Shown: in pieces, positions 28,483-38,387 of the stretch
How positions within the stretch are numbered: the stretch's first letter is position 1
How the letters are laid out: each line of letters opens with the position of its first letter
DNA from: SLRI01 sp964402505
GTDB lineage: Bacteria; Pseudomonadota; Alphaproteobacteria; Geminicoccales; Geminicoccaceae
DNA length: 64,000 nt
Assembly: GCA_964402505.1 (NCBI GenBank)
Contig: CAYOCP010000025.1
Span: 8,085-72,084, forward strand
Reading direction: 5' to 3'
The notes under the pieces: model-generated
Told to the model about the DNA's origin: nothing
Seen by the model: the letters and a program-made list of their open reading frames with translations, nothing else
Database searches by the model: none
Position numbers and translations under genes: made by a program

Positions 28483-29246
28483 TCGAAAGGCGTGCCACGC
28501 TTGGCGACAGCTTCGGCAATCGCGGCCGGTCGATCGCTGAAGACCGCCCGCACGCCCATCTCCAGGAGGCGGCAGGCGCGGCCGGCGTCGTTGACGGTAT
28601 AGCAGAGGAGCATCCGGCCGCGCGCCGCCAGGTCCCGAACGAGCTCGGCCGACGCCCGCTTCGCGTCGCAATGCAGCGTGCTGCAGGCGAGGCGATCGAG
28701 CATGCCGAGGGCGCGCCGCGTCGGACGACCGACGAGCAGGCCGCGCGGAAACTCGGGAGCGCGCTCGCGAACCTCGTCGAGGGACGCGATGGCGAAGCTG
28801 GAGATGAGGGGCCATGGCCGATCCAGGGGCCATTCCCGATGAAGTGTGTCGACCACCCGGATCGCCGTCTCGTGCTGCCGACCCGGACAGGGTTTGATCT
28901 CGAGGTTGATGTCGAGACCGAGCTCCACGCACAGGGCCAGGGCTTCGGTCAGTGTCGGGATGGGCTCGCCGCGAAAGCGCCGCTCGAACCAGCCGCCGGC
29001 ATCGAGCCGGCGCAACTCGTCGAGATCGAACTGGGCAACCTCGCCGCGACCGCTGGTGGTGCGGTTGAGGAAATCGTCGTGCATGAGGATGCAATGGCCG
29101 TCGCGCGTGAGCTTGACGTCGAACTCGACCCACGTCGCCCCGGCTTCCGCGGCGAGGCGGAGTGCCGCGAGGGTGTTTTCCGGTGCGTGGGCGGAAGCGC
29201 CCCGGTGCGCGATGACCGGTGCCAGACGCTCGTTCAGGCTGCGCAT
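28476..29246 (-). CDS. Glycerophosphodiester phosphodiesterase
   Basis: TIM-barrel phosphodiesterase of the GDPD family, about 256 residues, which frees glycerol-3-phosphate from deacylated phospholipids. Motif IAHRGASAHAPENT with catalytic His, VEFDVKLTRDG with metal Glu and Asp, and MHDD with the second His. No signal peptide, so a cytosolic UgpQ-like enzyme. Start at ATG 29246 is chosen close to the first strand; a GTG at 29282 (12 more residues) is also possible. Lies between lexA and recD2 and breaks the usual downstream order. Confidence 0.9.
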   Translation of the reverse strand: MRSLNERLAPVIAHRGASAHAPENTLAALRLAAEAGATWVEFDVKLTRDGHCILMHDDFLNRTTSGRGEVAQFDLDELRRLDAGGWFERRFRGEPIPTLTEALALCVELGLDINLEIKPCPGRQHETAIRVVDTLHREWPLDRPWPLISSFAIASLDEVRERAPEFPRGLLVGRPTRRALGMLDRLACSTLHCDAKRASAELVRDLAARGRMLLCYTVNDAGRACRLLEMGVRAVFSDRPAAIAEAVAKRGTPFDQ

Positions 29247-29356
29247 TGGAATAGCATCCGTTCCTTCGAGAAGCGCCACCACCTAGCGGGCAAAGTGCGG
29301 CATCGCTAGTCTGGTTCGAAGGGGGCCACACGGGCCCAGCGCAGTGAGGGCGCCAC

Positions 29357-31576
29357 GTGGCCGCGAGTCGCATCCTTTCGGGTCTTGTCGACCGGGTCGT
29401 CGTGCAGAGGCCGTCGAGCGGCTTCGTGGTGCTCAGGGTGAAGGTTGCAGGCCGAGGCGAGCCGGTGACGGTGGTCGGGACCGCCCCGACCGCGCGGCCC
29501 GGCCTCCTCGTTCGGGCGGAGGGTGTTTGGCAGGACGATCCGAGCTGGGGCCATCGCTTCGCCGCCAGCCGGATCGCCCTCTTGCCCCCGACCACCGACG
29601 ACGGGATCAGGACCTATCTGGCTTCGGGCGCCATCAAGGGTGTCGGCGAAGCGCTGGCGCAGCGGATCGTCGATCACTTCGGCGCGGATCTTCGGCGGGT
29701 GCTCGACGTCACACCCGAGCGACTGCCGGAGGTGCCGGGCATCGGCACCCGCACGGCGAAGCGCATCGCGGAGGTCTGGCAGGAGGAAGGCGAGGCGCGC
29801 GACATCCTGATTTTTCTGGAAAGCCAGGGCATCGGACCGGGCCGAGCGCGGCGCATCATGGAAGCCTACAGCGGCAGGGCGATCGACCAGATCCTGACGG
29901 ACCCTTACGCGTTGGCGCGCGATATTCGGGGAATAGGCTTCGCCACCGCCGATCTTTTGGCGGATCAGCTGAAGATCGCGCCGGATGCGCCGGTGCGGCG
30001 ACGGGCGGCCCTGCTCGAGACGTTGCGCGGTCACGGCGAGCACGGCAACAGCGCCGTGCGGCGCGAAAGGGCACTGGAGGAGGCCGCTCGACTGGCGCGC
30101 CAGCCGGCGGCGGCCCTGGCCGAAATGGTCGAGGCCCTGGTCCGCGAGCGGCGCGTCGTCGAGCGCGCGACGGAGGCCGGGGCCTTCCTGCTGCTGCCGG
30201 AGCTCGATGCCGCCGAGGCGACGATCGTCAGGCGGCTCGGCGTGCTGACCACCGGCTCCATGCCCTGGGGCCGGACCCCGCTCGACGATTGGCAGGCCAG
30301 TGTGCGCGATCGGCTCGGCTTCGACCTCTCGTGCGGTCAGGTGCGGGCCCTGAGGGTGATCTTGACGTCGAAGATCGTCATCCTCACCGGTGGGCCGGGA
30401 ACCGGCAAGACGTCGCTGATCAGGGCATGCGTGGCCTGCCTCGAGCGCCAAAGGGTGCGGATGGCGCTCGCCGCACCGACCGGCCGCGCGGCGCGGCGTC
30501 TCCACGAAAGCACCGGACACGAGGCAACGACGATTCACCGGCTTCTCGAGGCCGATATCCAGCGCGGTTTCGCGCGCAATGCCGACCGGCCGCTCGATCT
30601 CGATCTCCTGATCCTGGACGAGGTGTCGATGATCGATCTGCCGCTGATGGAGGGTGTGCTGGCCGCGCTGCCCGACAAGGCGGCGCTCCTGCTGGTCGGC
30701 GACCAGAACCAGCTTCCTCCCGTGGGGCCGGGTCAGGTTCTCGCCGATCTGATCGCCAGCGAACGCATACGGGTCGTCGCGCTCACCGAGATCTTTCGCC
30801 AGGCCGAGGCGAGCGACATCGTGCGGGGAGCCCATCGTGTCATCAACGGCGAGCTGCCACGCTTCGGCTCGAGCGAGACGAGCGATTGCTTCGGTGTTCG
30901 CGTGCAGGATGCGGCCGACGCCCGGGCGAAGCTGATCGAGCTCGTCCAGCACCGCATGCCCGAGCGCTTCGCTCTGGATCCGATCTCCGACATCCAGATC
31001 CTTGTGCCGGTCAATCGCGGCCCGGCCGGCACCCGCGACCTCAATCACGCCCTGCAGCGGACGCTGAACCCGTCGCCCGAAGCGGCATTCGAGCGCTTCG
31101 GCATGCGCTACGGTGTCGGCGACAAGGTGATGCAGACCGAGAACGACCACGGCAGGGAGGTCTATAACGGCGATCTCGGCATCATTCAGAGGATCGACAC
31201 CGCCACCCGGCTCCTCGAGGTCCGCTTCGAGGACCGCCTCGTTGTCTACGGCTTCGACATGCTGGAGCAGCTCCTCCCGGCCTACGCGATCACGGTGCAC
31301 AAGGCGCAGGGCTCCGAGTATCCCGCTGTCGTGCTCTTGCTCTTGCTTGAGCACGGCCGCATGCTGCGGCGGCAACTGCTCTACACGGCCATGACCCGGG
31401 CCCGCCGGATCCTGGTCGTGCTCGCCCAGGGCAGGGCGCTCGAGCGGGCGGTGGCCACACGGGAGCCTGCCCGGTCGTCGCTGCTCGGGCACCGCCTCGC
31501 GACCGAATGGACCGGAGGCCCAACCATCGATACGCCTGAAGAGACCACCAGTCCCCTGCAACGGAACCGCCCATGA
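29357..31576 (+). CDS. recD2: RecD2-like SF1B DNA helicase
   Basis: 5'-3' helicase of 739 residues, of the RecD2 class that works without RecBC. N-terminal OB-like part, tandem helix-hairpin-helix motifs at about 95-210 (GAIKGVGEALAQRIVDHFG, PEVPGIGTRTAKRIAEVW), Walker A GGPGTGKTS near 345-353, motif II LILDEVSMID near 417-426, GDQNQLPPVGPGQVL, and the UvrD_C_2 motif VHKAQGSEYP with the end TAMTRAR. GTG start. ATGA overlap couples it to the next gene. Confidence 0.92.
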   Translation: MAASRILSGLVDRVVVQRPSSGFVVLRVKVAGRGEPVTVVGTAPTARPGLLVRAEGVWQDDPSWGHRFAASRIALLPPTTDDGIRTYLASGAIKGVGEALAQRIVDHFGADLRRVLDVTPERLPEVPGIGTRTAKRIAEVWQEEGEARDILIFLESQGIGPGRARRIMEAYSGRAIDQILTDPYALARDIRGIGFATADLLADQLKIAPDAPVRRRAALLETLRGHGEHGNSAVRRERALEEAARLARQPAAALAEMVEALVRERRVVERATEAGAFLLLPELDAAEATIVRRLGVLTTGSMPWGRTPLDDWQASVRDRLGFDLSCGQVRALRVILTSKIVILTGGPGTGKTSLIRACVACLERQRVRMALAAPTGRAARRLHESTGHEATTIHRLLEADIQRGFARNADRPLDLDLLILDEVSMIDLPLMEGVLAALPDKAALLLVGDQNQLPPVGPGQVLADLIASERIRVVALTEIFRQAEASDIVRGAHRVINGELPRFGSSETSDCFGVRVQDAADARAKLIELVQHRMPERFALDPISDIQILVPVNRGPAGTRDLNHALQRTLNPSPEAAFERFGMRYGVGDKVMQTENDHGREVYNGDLGIIQRIDTATRLLEVRFEDRLVVYGFDMLEQLLPAYAITVHKAQGSEYPAVVLLLLLEHGRMLRRQLLYTAMTRARRILVVLAQGRALERAVATREPARSSLLGHRLATEWTGGPTIDTPEETTSPLQRNRP

Positions 31577-32373
31577 CCGATGACGATCTCGACCGCCGCC
31601 TCGCTGCGGGCGTGCCCATTCTTCATGCCGCCGGTCGGCTGGCGCTCGATTTTTTCCAGCGCCGCGGCGAGCTCGTGATCGAGCACAAGGGGCTGCAGGA
31701 TCTCGTCAGCGTTGCCGACCAGTCGGTCGAGCGCGCGATTCGCGGCGAGCTCGGCCGGCTCTTCCCGGAGGACGCCATCATCGGCGAGGAGGATGGTGCC
31801 GGAGCCGGCTTCACCGAAGCGCCCGGTGTCTGGGTCATCGACCCGATCGACGGCACGAGCAACTTCCTGCGCGGCATGCCCTACTGGTGCTGCGTGATGG
31901 CCTATGCGGTCGACGGAACCACCGAAATCGGTCTGACCTATGATCCGATCCACGACGAGATGTTCGCCTGCAGAAGGGGTTGTGGCGCCACCCGCAACCG
32001 TCAGCCGATCGAGGTCTCGCAACGTTCGGCGGCGGATGCCTGTGTCGGCCTCAGCTTCAACTTCAAGCAGGATGCCCGGGAGTATGCCGAGATGATCGAG
32101 CGTCTCAATGCCCGGTCGCTCGATCATCGGCGGTCGGGGTCGAGCGCTCTCCACCTCTGCCATGTCGCCGACGGGCGACTCGACGGGACGATCACGCGAC
32201 ACTGCATGAGCTGGGACGTGCTCGCCGGGCTGGCGCTGGTGGAGGCGGCTGGCGGCGTCGCCAGCCATTACAGCAAGGGAGCGAGCCTGACCGAGCCGCG
32301 GGCGGTGCTGGCGACGACGCCAGGGCTGCTGGCCATCGTGGAGGAAGCGGCCGGGTTTCCGCTCGATCCTTGA
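31573..32373 (+). CDS. Inositol monophosphatase family protein
   Basis: Mg-dependent phosphatase of 266 residues. Metal-site motifs: GEEDG (about 72-76), WVIDPIDGTSNFLRG (about 88-102) and WDVLAGLALVEAAGG (about 215-229). The family includes inositol, histidinol (HisN) and PAP (CysQ) phosphatases; the substrate cannot be chosen from the sequence alone. Start overlaps recD2 by four bases. Confidence 0.88.
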   Translation: MTDDDLDRRLAAGVPILHAAGRLALDFFQRRGELVIEHKGLQDLVSVADQSVERAIRGELGRLFPEDAIIGEEDGAGAGFTEAPGVWVIDPIDGTSNFLRGMPYWCCVMAYAVDGTTEIGLTYDPIHDEMFACRRGCGATRNRQPIEVSQRSAADACVGLSFNFKQDAREYAEMIERLNARSLDHRRSGSSALHLCHVADGRLDGTITRHCMSWDVLAGLALVEAAGGVASHYSKGASLTEPRAVLATTPGLLAIVEEAAGFPLDP

Positions 32374-32401
32374 GCGCTGCGGCTCGAGCCTTGCTCGAGC
32401 T

Positions 32402-33634
32402 TCAGCCGGTGAACGCCTGCAGACCGGTTTGGGCACGGCCGAGAATGAGGGCGTGGATGTCGTGCGTGCCCTCGTAGGTATTGACGGCCTCGAGGTTCAT
32501 CACGTGACGGATCACGTGATACTCGTCGGCGATGCCGTTGCCGCCGTGCATGTCGCGAGCCATGCGGGCGATGTCGAGCGCCTTGCCGCAGTTGTTGCGC
32601 TTGATGAGCGAGATCATCTCGGGCGCCACTGCGCCCTCGTCGAACAGGCGGCCGACGCGAAGCGCCGCCTGAAGACCCAGCGTGATCTCGGTCTGCATGT
32701 CGGCGAGCTTCTTCTGGACGAGCTGGTTGGCGGCGAGCGGCCGGCCGAACTGCCGGCGGTCGAGCGTGTAGCCGCGGGCCGCGTGCCAGCAGAACTCCGC
32801 CGCTCCCATGGTGCCCCAGGCGATGCCGTAACGTGCCCGGTTGAGGCAGCCGAAGGGCCCCTTCAGACCCTTTGCGTTCGGCAGCAGATTGGCCTCCGGC
32901 ACGAGCACGTCGTCGAGCTGGATCATGCCGGTGATCGAGGCCCGGAGGCTGAACTTGCCCTCGATCCTGGGCGTCTCGAAGCCTCGCATCTCCCGCTCGA
33001 CGATGAAGCCCCTGATCTCGCCGTCGTCGGTCTTGGCCCAGACGATGGCGAGGTCGGCGATCGGGCTGTTGGTGATCCACGTCTTGGATCCGCTCAGCCG
33101 GAACCCGCCCTCGGCCTTGCGGGCTCGCGTCGACATGCCCCCCGGGTCCGAGCCATGGTCCGGCTCGGTCAGGCCGAAGCAGCCGACCAGCTCGCCTTTG
33201 GCCAGCTTCGGCAGGTACTTCCGGCGCTGGGCTTCGTCGCCATAGGCGTGGATCGGGTGCATGACGAGCGAGGACTGGACGCTCATCGCGGAACGATAGC
33301 CGGAATCGACCCGCTCGACCTCGCGGGCGACGAGGCCATAGGCGACGTAGGAGGCATCCGAGCCGCCATAGGCTTCAGGCAGGGTGCTGCCGAGAAAGCC
33401 GAGCTCGCCGAGCTCTGTCATGATCTCCTGATGGAAGATCTCGTGGCGGTTGGCCTCGAGAACCCGTGGCATCAGGCTGTTCTGGCAATAGTCGGCGGCG
33501 GCTTCGCGAATCAGCCGCTCGCTCTCGTCGAGTTGATCGTTCAGCTTGAAAGGGTCGCTCCAGTCGAAGACGGGGCGCGGCCCGGCGAACCGGTCGCTCC
33601 GCGTTTCGAGATCGGGTCCGGCCATGGCGCTCAT
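32402..33634 (-). CDS. gcdH: Glutaryl-CoA dehydrogenase-like acyl-CoA dehydrogenase
   Basis: Flavoprotein of 410 residues that oxidises and decarboxylates glutaryl-CoA to crotonyl-CoA in lysine and tryptophan breakdown. Family patterns: GCFGLTEPDHGSDPGGM, GSKTWITNSPIADL (FAD site) and the catalytic Glu388 in TYEGTHDIHALILGRAQTG. The N-terminal PVFDWSDPFKLNDQL is specific for GcdH. Converges on the inositol-phosphatase gene. Confidence 0.93.
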   Translation of the reverse strand: MSAMAGPDLETRSDRFAGPRPVFDWSDPFKLNDQLDESERLIREAAADYCQNSLMPRVLEANRHEIFHQEIMTELGELGFLGSTLPEAYGGSDASYVAYGLVAREVERVDSGYRSAMSVQSSLVMHPIHAYGDEAQRRKYLPKLAKGELVGCFGLTEPDHGSDPGGMSTRARKAEGGFRLSGSKTWITNSPIADLAIVWAKTDDGEIRGFIVEREMRGFETPRIEGKFSLRASITGMIQLDDVLVPEANLLPNAKGLKGPFGCLNRARYGIAWGTMGAAEFCWHAARGYTLDRRQFGRPLAANQLVQKKLADMQTEITLGLQAALRVGRLFDEGAVAPEMISLIKRNNCGKALDIARMARDMHGGNGIADEYHVIRHVMNLEAVNTYEGTHDIHALILGRAQTGLQAFTG

Positions 33635-33909
33635 GCTGCATCTCCTTCGACGTTGCCGGCGAGACTATAGACCCTGGGGGCGCAACTGGCCTATCCCCCG
33701 ACCCCACGCCCGGAACGTTCGCCGACATCGACCGGGCGAGGAGGCTGCCGCGTGACATGGCTGCTTCAGGCGCAAATGAACAGCATCGGGGCCAGGGGCG
33801 CCCGGCCTTGCCGATCGATCTCGACGGGCCCCGTCGTTGGCGACCGAGGAGTGCTTCCGGCAGGCATGACCTCGGCCGTGCGCCGGCCAGGCCCGATCGG
33901 GCCGCAGCC

Positions 33910-34461
33910 TCAGCCGCTCCAGGCGCGGACCCTGCCGGTGTCGATGTGCACGAAATCCGATCTCGGATAGTAGCCGACGCCGCCGGCCTCGAGCTGAAGG
34001 GCGGCCTCGCGGAGATCGCGCAGCCGCGTGCCTTCGAGCCGCAGATCGATCGCCCGGCCGACCATGTGCAGGCTCCGCTTGGCGGTGCCGCCGCCCGCGC
34101 GCCGCAGCATGGCGTTGGTCTCGGGCGAGCGGTAGCCCGAGATGATCTCGAAGCGGGGCGGGCGGCCGAGGCGGTCGGCGATAAGGGCCATGAGATCGAA
34201 CAGTCTCGGATCGATGGGGCGAATCTCGTCGCGCCGCCAGTCGCGGAGAAAATGATCCAGGCGGTCCAGCGCCCTCCGGTCGACCGTCGCACCGCGCCGA
34301 TAGACGATATCGAGATCCTCCCTGGTGTGCAGGTTGTGGAGAAAGAGGCGACGCGGCGGCGTCGCGGCCTGCAGGGGCGTGGCGGCAAGGCAGAGCAGGG
34401 CGGCTGCACCTCCCAGAAGCCGGCGCCGCGTGGCCGGTCCCCGGCTGTCGCTCGAAACCAT
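33910..34461 (-). CDS. DUF882 protein, M15-like, Tat-exported
   Basis: Protein of 183 residues (YcbK-like, DUF882). A twin-arginine signal is visible, TRRRLLGGAAALLCLAATPL at about 12-31. The core has the zinc ligand pattern of LAS peptidases: ISGYRSPETNAML, then SLHMVGRAIDLRL (His and Asp) and DFVHIDTG (His). Probably a murein-active periplasmic enzyme. The ATG at 34461 has AGGAGA about 11 bases upstream; a GTG/ATG further up would put extra residues before the Tat motif. Confidence 0.87.
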   Translation of the reverse strand: MVSSDSRGPATRRRLLGGAAALLCLAATPLQAATPPRRLFLHNLHTREDLDIVYRRGATVDRRALDRLDHFLRDWRRDEIRPIDPRLFDLMALIADRLGRPPRFEIISGYRSPETNAMLRRAGGGTAKRSLHMVGRAIDLRLEGTRLRDLREAALQLEAGGVGYYPRSDFVHIDTGRVRAWSG

Positions 34462-34615
34462 CGACTTCGATCTCCTTCGAAACTGAGCCGGTGGGGTGAT
34501 AGCCGGTTCGATCATGATGGAGAACCGTTAATCGTCCGTTGCCGGAACGCCTGGCGGTGGCGAGGGCGAGCTGCCCGCCGACTTCGTGCGCAAGGCCTCC
34601 TCTCGCTTCGAGCCT

Positions 34616-36442
34616 TCAGAGATCGCCGGTCTCGCGCTGCGTCTCGAGCTCGATCCAGCGATCCTCGAGAGCCGCCAGCGCCGACCTCGCCGACTCCAGA
34701 TCATCGGCGAGGCGCACCGCCTTCTGCGGCTGGTCGGTGTGCAGTCGAGGATCACCGAGGCGCGCCTCGAGCGCCGCGACCGCGCTCGTCGCCTCGGCGA
34801 TGCGGTCGGGCAGACGGTCGAGCTCTCTTTGGAGGCGCGCGCTCGCCTTGCCGGCTTCCCGGCGACGTTCGATCGCCCTCGGATCGCGCGATGGGACCGA
34901 AGGCCGGGGATCCGGTTGCGTCGTGACCGCTCCGCCGATCCGGCAGCCCTGCCGGAGAGCGTCGCTGTAGCCGCCGGCTGCCTCGACCGCGCGGCCGTCG
35001 CCCTCCAGCACGATGGTGCTGGTGGCGATCCGATCGAGGAAATCGCGATCGTGGCTGACCAGCAGCACGGTGCCGCGATAATCGGCGAGAAGGTCCTCCA
35101 GCAGATCCAGGGTCTCGAGGTCGAGATCGTTGGTCGGCTCGTCGAGGACGAGAAGGTTGCTCGGTCGAGCCAGGTTGCGGGCCAGCAGCAGACGGTTGCG
35201 CTCGCCACCCGAGAGGGCGGCGATGGGCTGGCGCGCCTGCGATTCCGAGAAGAGAAAATCCCGCAGGTAGCCGACCACATGCCGCGAGCCGCCACCGACC
35301 TCGATCCGGTCGCCGCCATCCGGGCAGAGCGTCGACCACGGCGTCGCCTGCGGATCGAGGCTGCCCCGGTCCTGCTCGAAGCGGGCGACGGCGAGCCCCG
35401 TTCCGAGCCGCACCTTGCCCGTGTCGGGCACGAGCGCGCCGGTCAAAAGGTTGAGCAGGGTCGTCTTGCCCGAGCCGTTGGCGCCGATGATGCCGACCCG
35501 ATCGCCCTTGAGGATGCGGGTCGAGAAGGGGGCGAGAATTCGCCGCTCGCCGAGGGTCTTGGTCATGGCGAGCGCCTCGATGACGAGGCTGCCGCCGCCC
35601 TTGGCCAGGTGGGACTCGAGCCTCGCGCGACCTTCCGGCCGAAGGAAATCGGCGCGTTGGCGGCGCAGCTCGTCGAGCTTGCGCATGCGCCCCTGATTGC
35701 GTCGCCGGCGGGCGGTGACACCGCGATGCAGCCAGTGCGTCTCGGCCTCGAGATGCTTGTCGAGACGGGCGAGGGTCCTTTCCTCCTCGGCCAGCACCCG
35801 GTCCCGCCAGGCCTCGAAACCGCTGCACCCGGCTTCGTTGACCAGCAGGCGACCCCGGTCGAGCCACCAGGTCCTGTTGCTGACTCGCGCGAGGAAGGTA
35901 CGATCGTGGCTGATGACGACACGGGCGGCGCGACTCCCTGCCAACCTCGTCTCGAGCCAGAGAATGGTCGGCAGGTCCAGATGGTTGGTCGGCTCGTCGA
36001 GCAGAAGAACGTCCGGCTCGCCGACCAGCGCCCTGGCCAGCGCCACCTTGCGCAGCTCGCCACCCGAGAGTCCCGTGGCCGGACGGTCCGGCTCGAGGTC
36101 CAGCTCGGTCAGGAGGGCCGCGGCGCGGTGGAGGGCGCTCCCGGGCTCGACATCGGCGGCCAGCCCCTGAGCGACCGTGGTCGCGAGGGAGAGGGCGGGG
36201 TCCAGCACCGGCTCCTGCTCCAGATAGCGGACGAGGCATTGCTGCTGGCCGAGCCTCGTGCCCTCATCGAGCTCTGTATGGCCCGCCAACACCTTGAGCA
36301 GGCTCGATTTGCCGCTGCCGTTGCGGCCGACGAGCCCGATCGCGGCACCGGCCGGAAGATCGAGGTCGAGATTGTCGAACAGTTGCTTGCCGCCCAGGTT
36401 GAGCGACGCACGACGCAAGGAGAGGAGCGTGGCTGCGGCCAT
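34616..36442 (-). CDS. uup: ABC-F family ATPase, Uup-like
   Basis: Soluble protein of 608 residues with two ABC ATPase domains and no membrane segment. Walker A sites GLVGRNGSGKSS and GIIGANGSGKTT; signatures LSGGELRKVALA and LSGGERNRLLLA; Walker B LLLDEPTNHLDL and LVLDEPTNDLDL. A charged ABC-F linker lies between them (AEEERTLARLDKH onward). The C-terminus (about 540-608) is a coiled coil (LDRLPDRIAEATSAVAALEA), as in Uup, which acts on ribosomes or branched DNA. Confidence 0.9.
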   Translation of the reverse strand: MAAATLLSLRRASLNLGGKQLFDNLDLDLPAGAAIGLVGRNGSGKSSLLKVLAGHTELDEGTRLGQQQCLVRYLEQEPVLDPALSLATTVAQGLAADVEPGSALHRAAALLTELDLEPDRPATGLSGGELRKVALARALVGEPDVLLLDEPTNHLDLPTILWLETRLAGSRAARVVISHDRTFLARVSNRTWWLDRGRLLVNEAGCSGFEAWRDRVLAEEERTLARLDKHLEAETHWLHRGVTARRRRNQGRMRKLDELRRQRADFLRPEGRARLESHLAKGGGSLVIEALAMTKTLGERRILAPFSTRILKGDRVGIIGANGSGKTTLLNLLTGALVPDTGKVRLGTGLAVARFEQDRGSLDPQATPWSTLCPDGGDRIEVGGGSRHVVGYLRDFLFSESQARQPIAALSGGERNRLLLARNLARPSNLLVLDEPTNDLDLETLDLLEDLLADYRGTVLLVSHDRDFLDRIATSTIVLEGDGRAVEAAGGYSDALRQGCRIGGAVTTQPDPRPSVPSRDPRAIERRREAGKASARLQRELDRLPDRIAEATSAVAALEARLGDPRLHTDQPQKAVRLADDLESARSALAALEDRWIELETQRETGDL

Positions 36443-36566
36443 GACGGACCAGACTCGAAGCGGTATCGGTTGGCTGGAGGTTGGCGGGAAAAGCGGCTAG
36501 AGCGACGGCTCGCCGACGGTCGACCCGATTGCGGGCGACCACGGTTACCTAGCGGAGCAAGGTTCT

Positions 36567-38051
36567 ATGGTCGAGGCGGTGATCGCTGCCTTCGAGCGCA
36601 ACGGCATCCGTGACATCGAGGTGTTCGATGATCCGGATGCGGCAGTGGTCAGGGTGACGCAGCATTACGATGCGGCGGTCGCGCGTATCAAGGGGGCCTT
36701 CGCCGCCTATGTCATGCATGGCACGCCGCCCGGCGAGATCGACGCTTGCTATCCCTTCGTCGGCGTGCATGTCGCCGCGGAGGCGGTCAACCTGGATGCG
36801 CGGATCGCCTACGGCGCCTTGCACGATCCGGGGATCTACGGCACGACGCTGACGCGACCCTCCCTCTTCGGGGAGTACTATCGCGGGCAATTCGCCATGC
36901 TGCGCGCCCATCACGGCGCGCCGCTCGTGGTGGGCATCGGCAGGCGGCCCATTCCCCTGCCGTTCGTGGTCGACGTGGCGGCAGGCGGGCTCGACGTCGA
37001 ACGGGTGCACCGGCTCACCCATCTCTTCCCGATGCCCGACCTCGCCGCCACGGACGACAGCATCGCCAATGGCACGTTCCAGTCCCGACCGGGCGAGCCG
37101 GGTGCTCTCGCGCTGTTCACGGCCGAGCGGGTCGACTACAGCCTGCAGCGGCTCAGCCACTATACCGGAACGTCGCCGCAATACTTCCAGCGCTTCGTCC
37201 TCTTGACGAACTATCAGCGCTACGTCGAGCGTTTTGTCGAGCACGCGCGGCGGCAGCTGGGCAGCGACGGCGAGCACGACCGGCTGGTCGAGCCCGGCAA
37301 TGTCGTCACCGTCCGGGCCGGAGGCGCGAAGGTCGAGCGCAGCGGCACGCCGCCACAACATCTGCCGCAGATGCCCGCCTACCATCTGACCCGGCCGGAC
37401 GGCCGCGGGATCACGCTCGTCAATATCGGTGTCGGGCCTTCCAACGCGCGCACGATCACCGATCATATCGCCGTGCTCCGGCCGCATTGCTGGCTGATGC
37501 TCGGCCATTGCGCGGGCCTCAGGCGGACGCAGCGGCTCGGCGACTACGTGCTCGCCCACGGCTACGTCCGCGAGGATCATGTGCTCGACCAGGAGGTGCC
37601 TCCCTTCGTCCCGGTGCCGCCGATCGCCGAGGTGCAGGTGGCGCTGCAGCAGGCGGTGGCCAACGTCACGGGGCTGGCCGACCTCGATCTGAAGAGCCGG
37701 ATGCGCACCGGCACCGTGGCGTCGACCGCCAATCGCAATTGGGAGCTCCGCTACGACGAGTTCTTCCGGCGGGTGAACCAGTCGCGCGCGATCGCCCTCG
37801 ACATGGAGAGCGCGACGATCGCCGCCAACGGGCTGCGGTTCCGCGTGCCCTACGGGACCCTGCTCTGCGTCTCGGACAAGCCGCTCCACGGCGAGATCAA
37901 GCTGAAGGGCATGGCCAACCGCTTCTACGAGGAGCGCGTGAACCAGCATCTCGAGATCGGGCTCGAGGCCATTCGGCTGCTTCGGGTGCAGGGCCCCGAG
38001 CGTCTGCATTCACGCAAGCTGCGCAGCTTCGACGAGCCCGCCTTCCGGTAG
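36567..38051 (+). CDS. amn: AMP nucleosidase
   Basis: Cleaves AMP to adenine and ribose-5-phosphate; 494 residues, normal length. The N-terminal regulatory part has FGEYYRGQFAMLRAHHGAPL; the nucleosidase core has INIG-type TLVNIGVGPSNARTITDH, LMLGHCAGLRRTQRLGDYVL and the catalytic end ALDMESATIAANGLRFRVP followed by LCVSDKPLHGEIKLKGMAN. The ATG at 36567 follows a GAGCAAGG run. Head-to-head with the uup gene, 124 bases apart. Confidence 0.94.
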   Translation: MVEAVIAAFERNGIRDIEVFDDPDAAVVRVTQHYDAAVARIKGAFAAYVMHGTPPGEIDACYPFVGVHVAAEAVNLDARIAYGALHDPGIYGTTLTRPSLFGEYYRGQFAMLRAHHGAPLVVGIGRRPIPLPFVVDVAAGGLDVERVHRLTHLFPMPDLAATDDSIANGTFQSRPGEPGALALFTAERVDYSLQRLSHYTGTSPQYFQRFVLLTNYQRYVERFVEHARRQLGSDGEHDRLVEPGNVVTVRAGGAKVERSGTPPQHLPQMPAYHLTRPDGRGITLVNIGVGPSNARTITDHIAVLRPHCWLMLGHCAGLRRTQRLGDYVLAHGYVREDHVLDQEVPPFVPVPPIAEVQVALQQAVANVTGLADLDLKSRMRTGTVASTANRNWELRYDEFFRRVNQSRAIALDMESATIAANGLRFRVPYGTLLCVSDKPLHGEIKLKGMANRFYEERVNQHLEIGLEAIRLLRVQGPERLHSRKLRSFDEPAFR

Positions 38052-38137
38052 GCGGACATCGTCCGGCGACCGCCGCACGGGGCCGACCTGGCGATGATGG
38101 AGACGGGATCGCTGCCGGGCTCCCACGCCTTTCCTGT

Positions 38138-38350
38138 TCATTCTCCCATGAACGCGGAGAGCATCCTGCTGCCGGCTGCGGCCCAAAGATCGCCGACCGA
38201 GCCGCCGAGCGCCAGGATGCCGGTCATGGCCACGGTGGCGATCAGGGCCACGAGCAGCGCATATTCGACGGCGCTCGCTGCCTTCCGGTCGGCAAGGAGG
38301 ACCGGCCGGGCGGCCGGGGCAGGAGGGTCGGATCGGCCGATGGGGCGCAC
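38138..38350 (-). CDS. Flp/Fap type IVb pilin, orphan
   Basis: Small protein of 70 residues. Pattern ASAVEYALLVALIATVAMTG with the conserved glutamate 5 residues into the hydrophobic helix, then LGGSVGDLW, as in Flp pilins of Tad pili. The prepilin cleavage glycine seems replaced by serine or alanine (K-A-A-S-A-V-E). A GTG start at 38350 is preceded by AGGG at good spacing; the longer frame upstream overlaps the end of dusA. No tad or cpa genes are near, so it is an orphan subunit. Confidence 0.75.
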   Translation of the reverse strand: MRPIGRSDPPAPAARPVLLADRKAASAVEYALLVALIATVAMTGILALGGSVGDLWAAAGSRMLSAFMGE

Positions 38351-38387
38351 GCGAGCTTCCCTCTGGAGGTTCAAGGCGATGCCGACA

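Noticed and set aside
27469..29595. Long minus-strand frame through lexA
   Set aside because: Crosses moeA, lexA and the glycerophosphodiesterase in a wrong frame; no homology.
32382..32400. Two GCTCGAGC palindromes between convergent genes
   Set aside because: Could fold as a short hairpin but lacks a T-run; too short to call a terminator.
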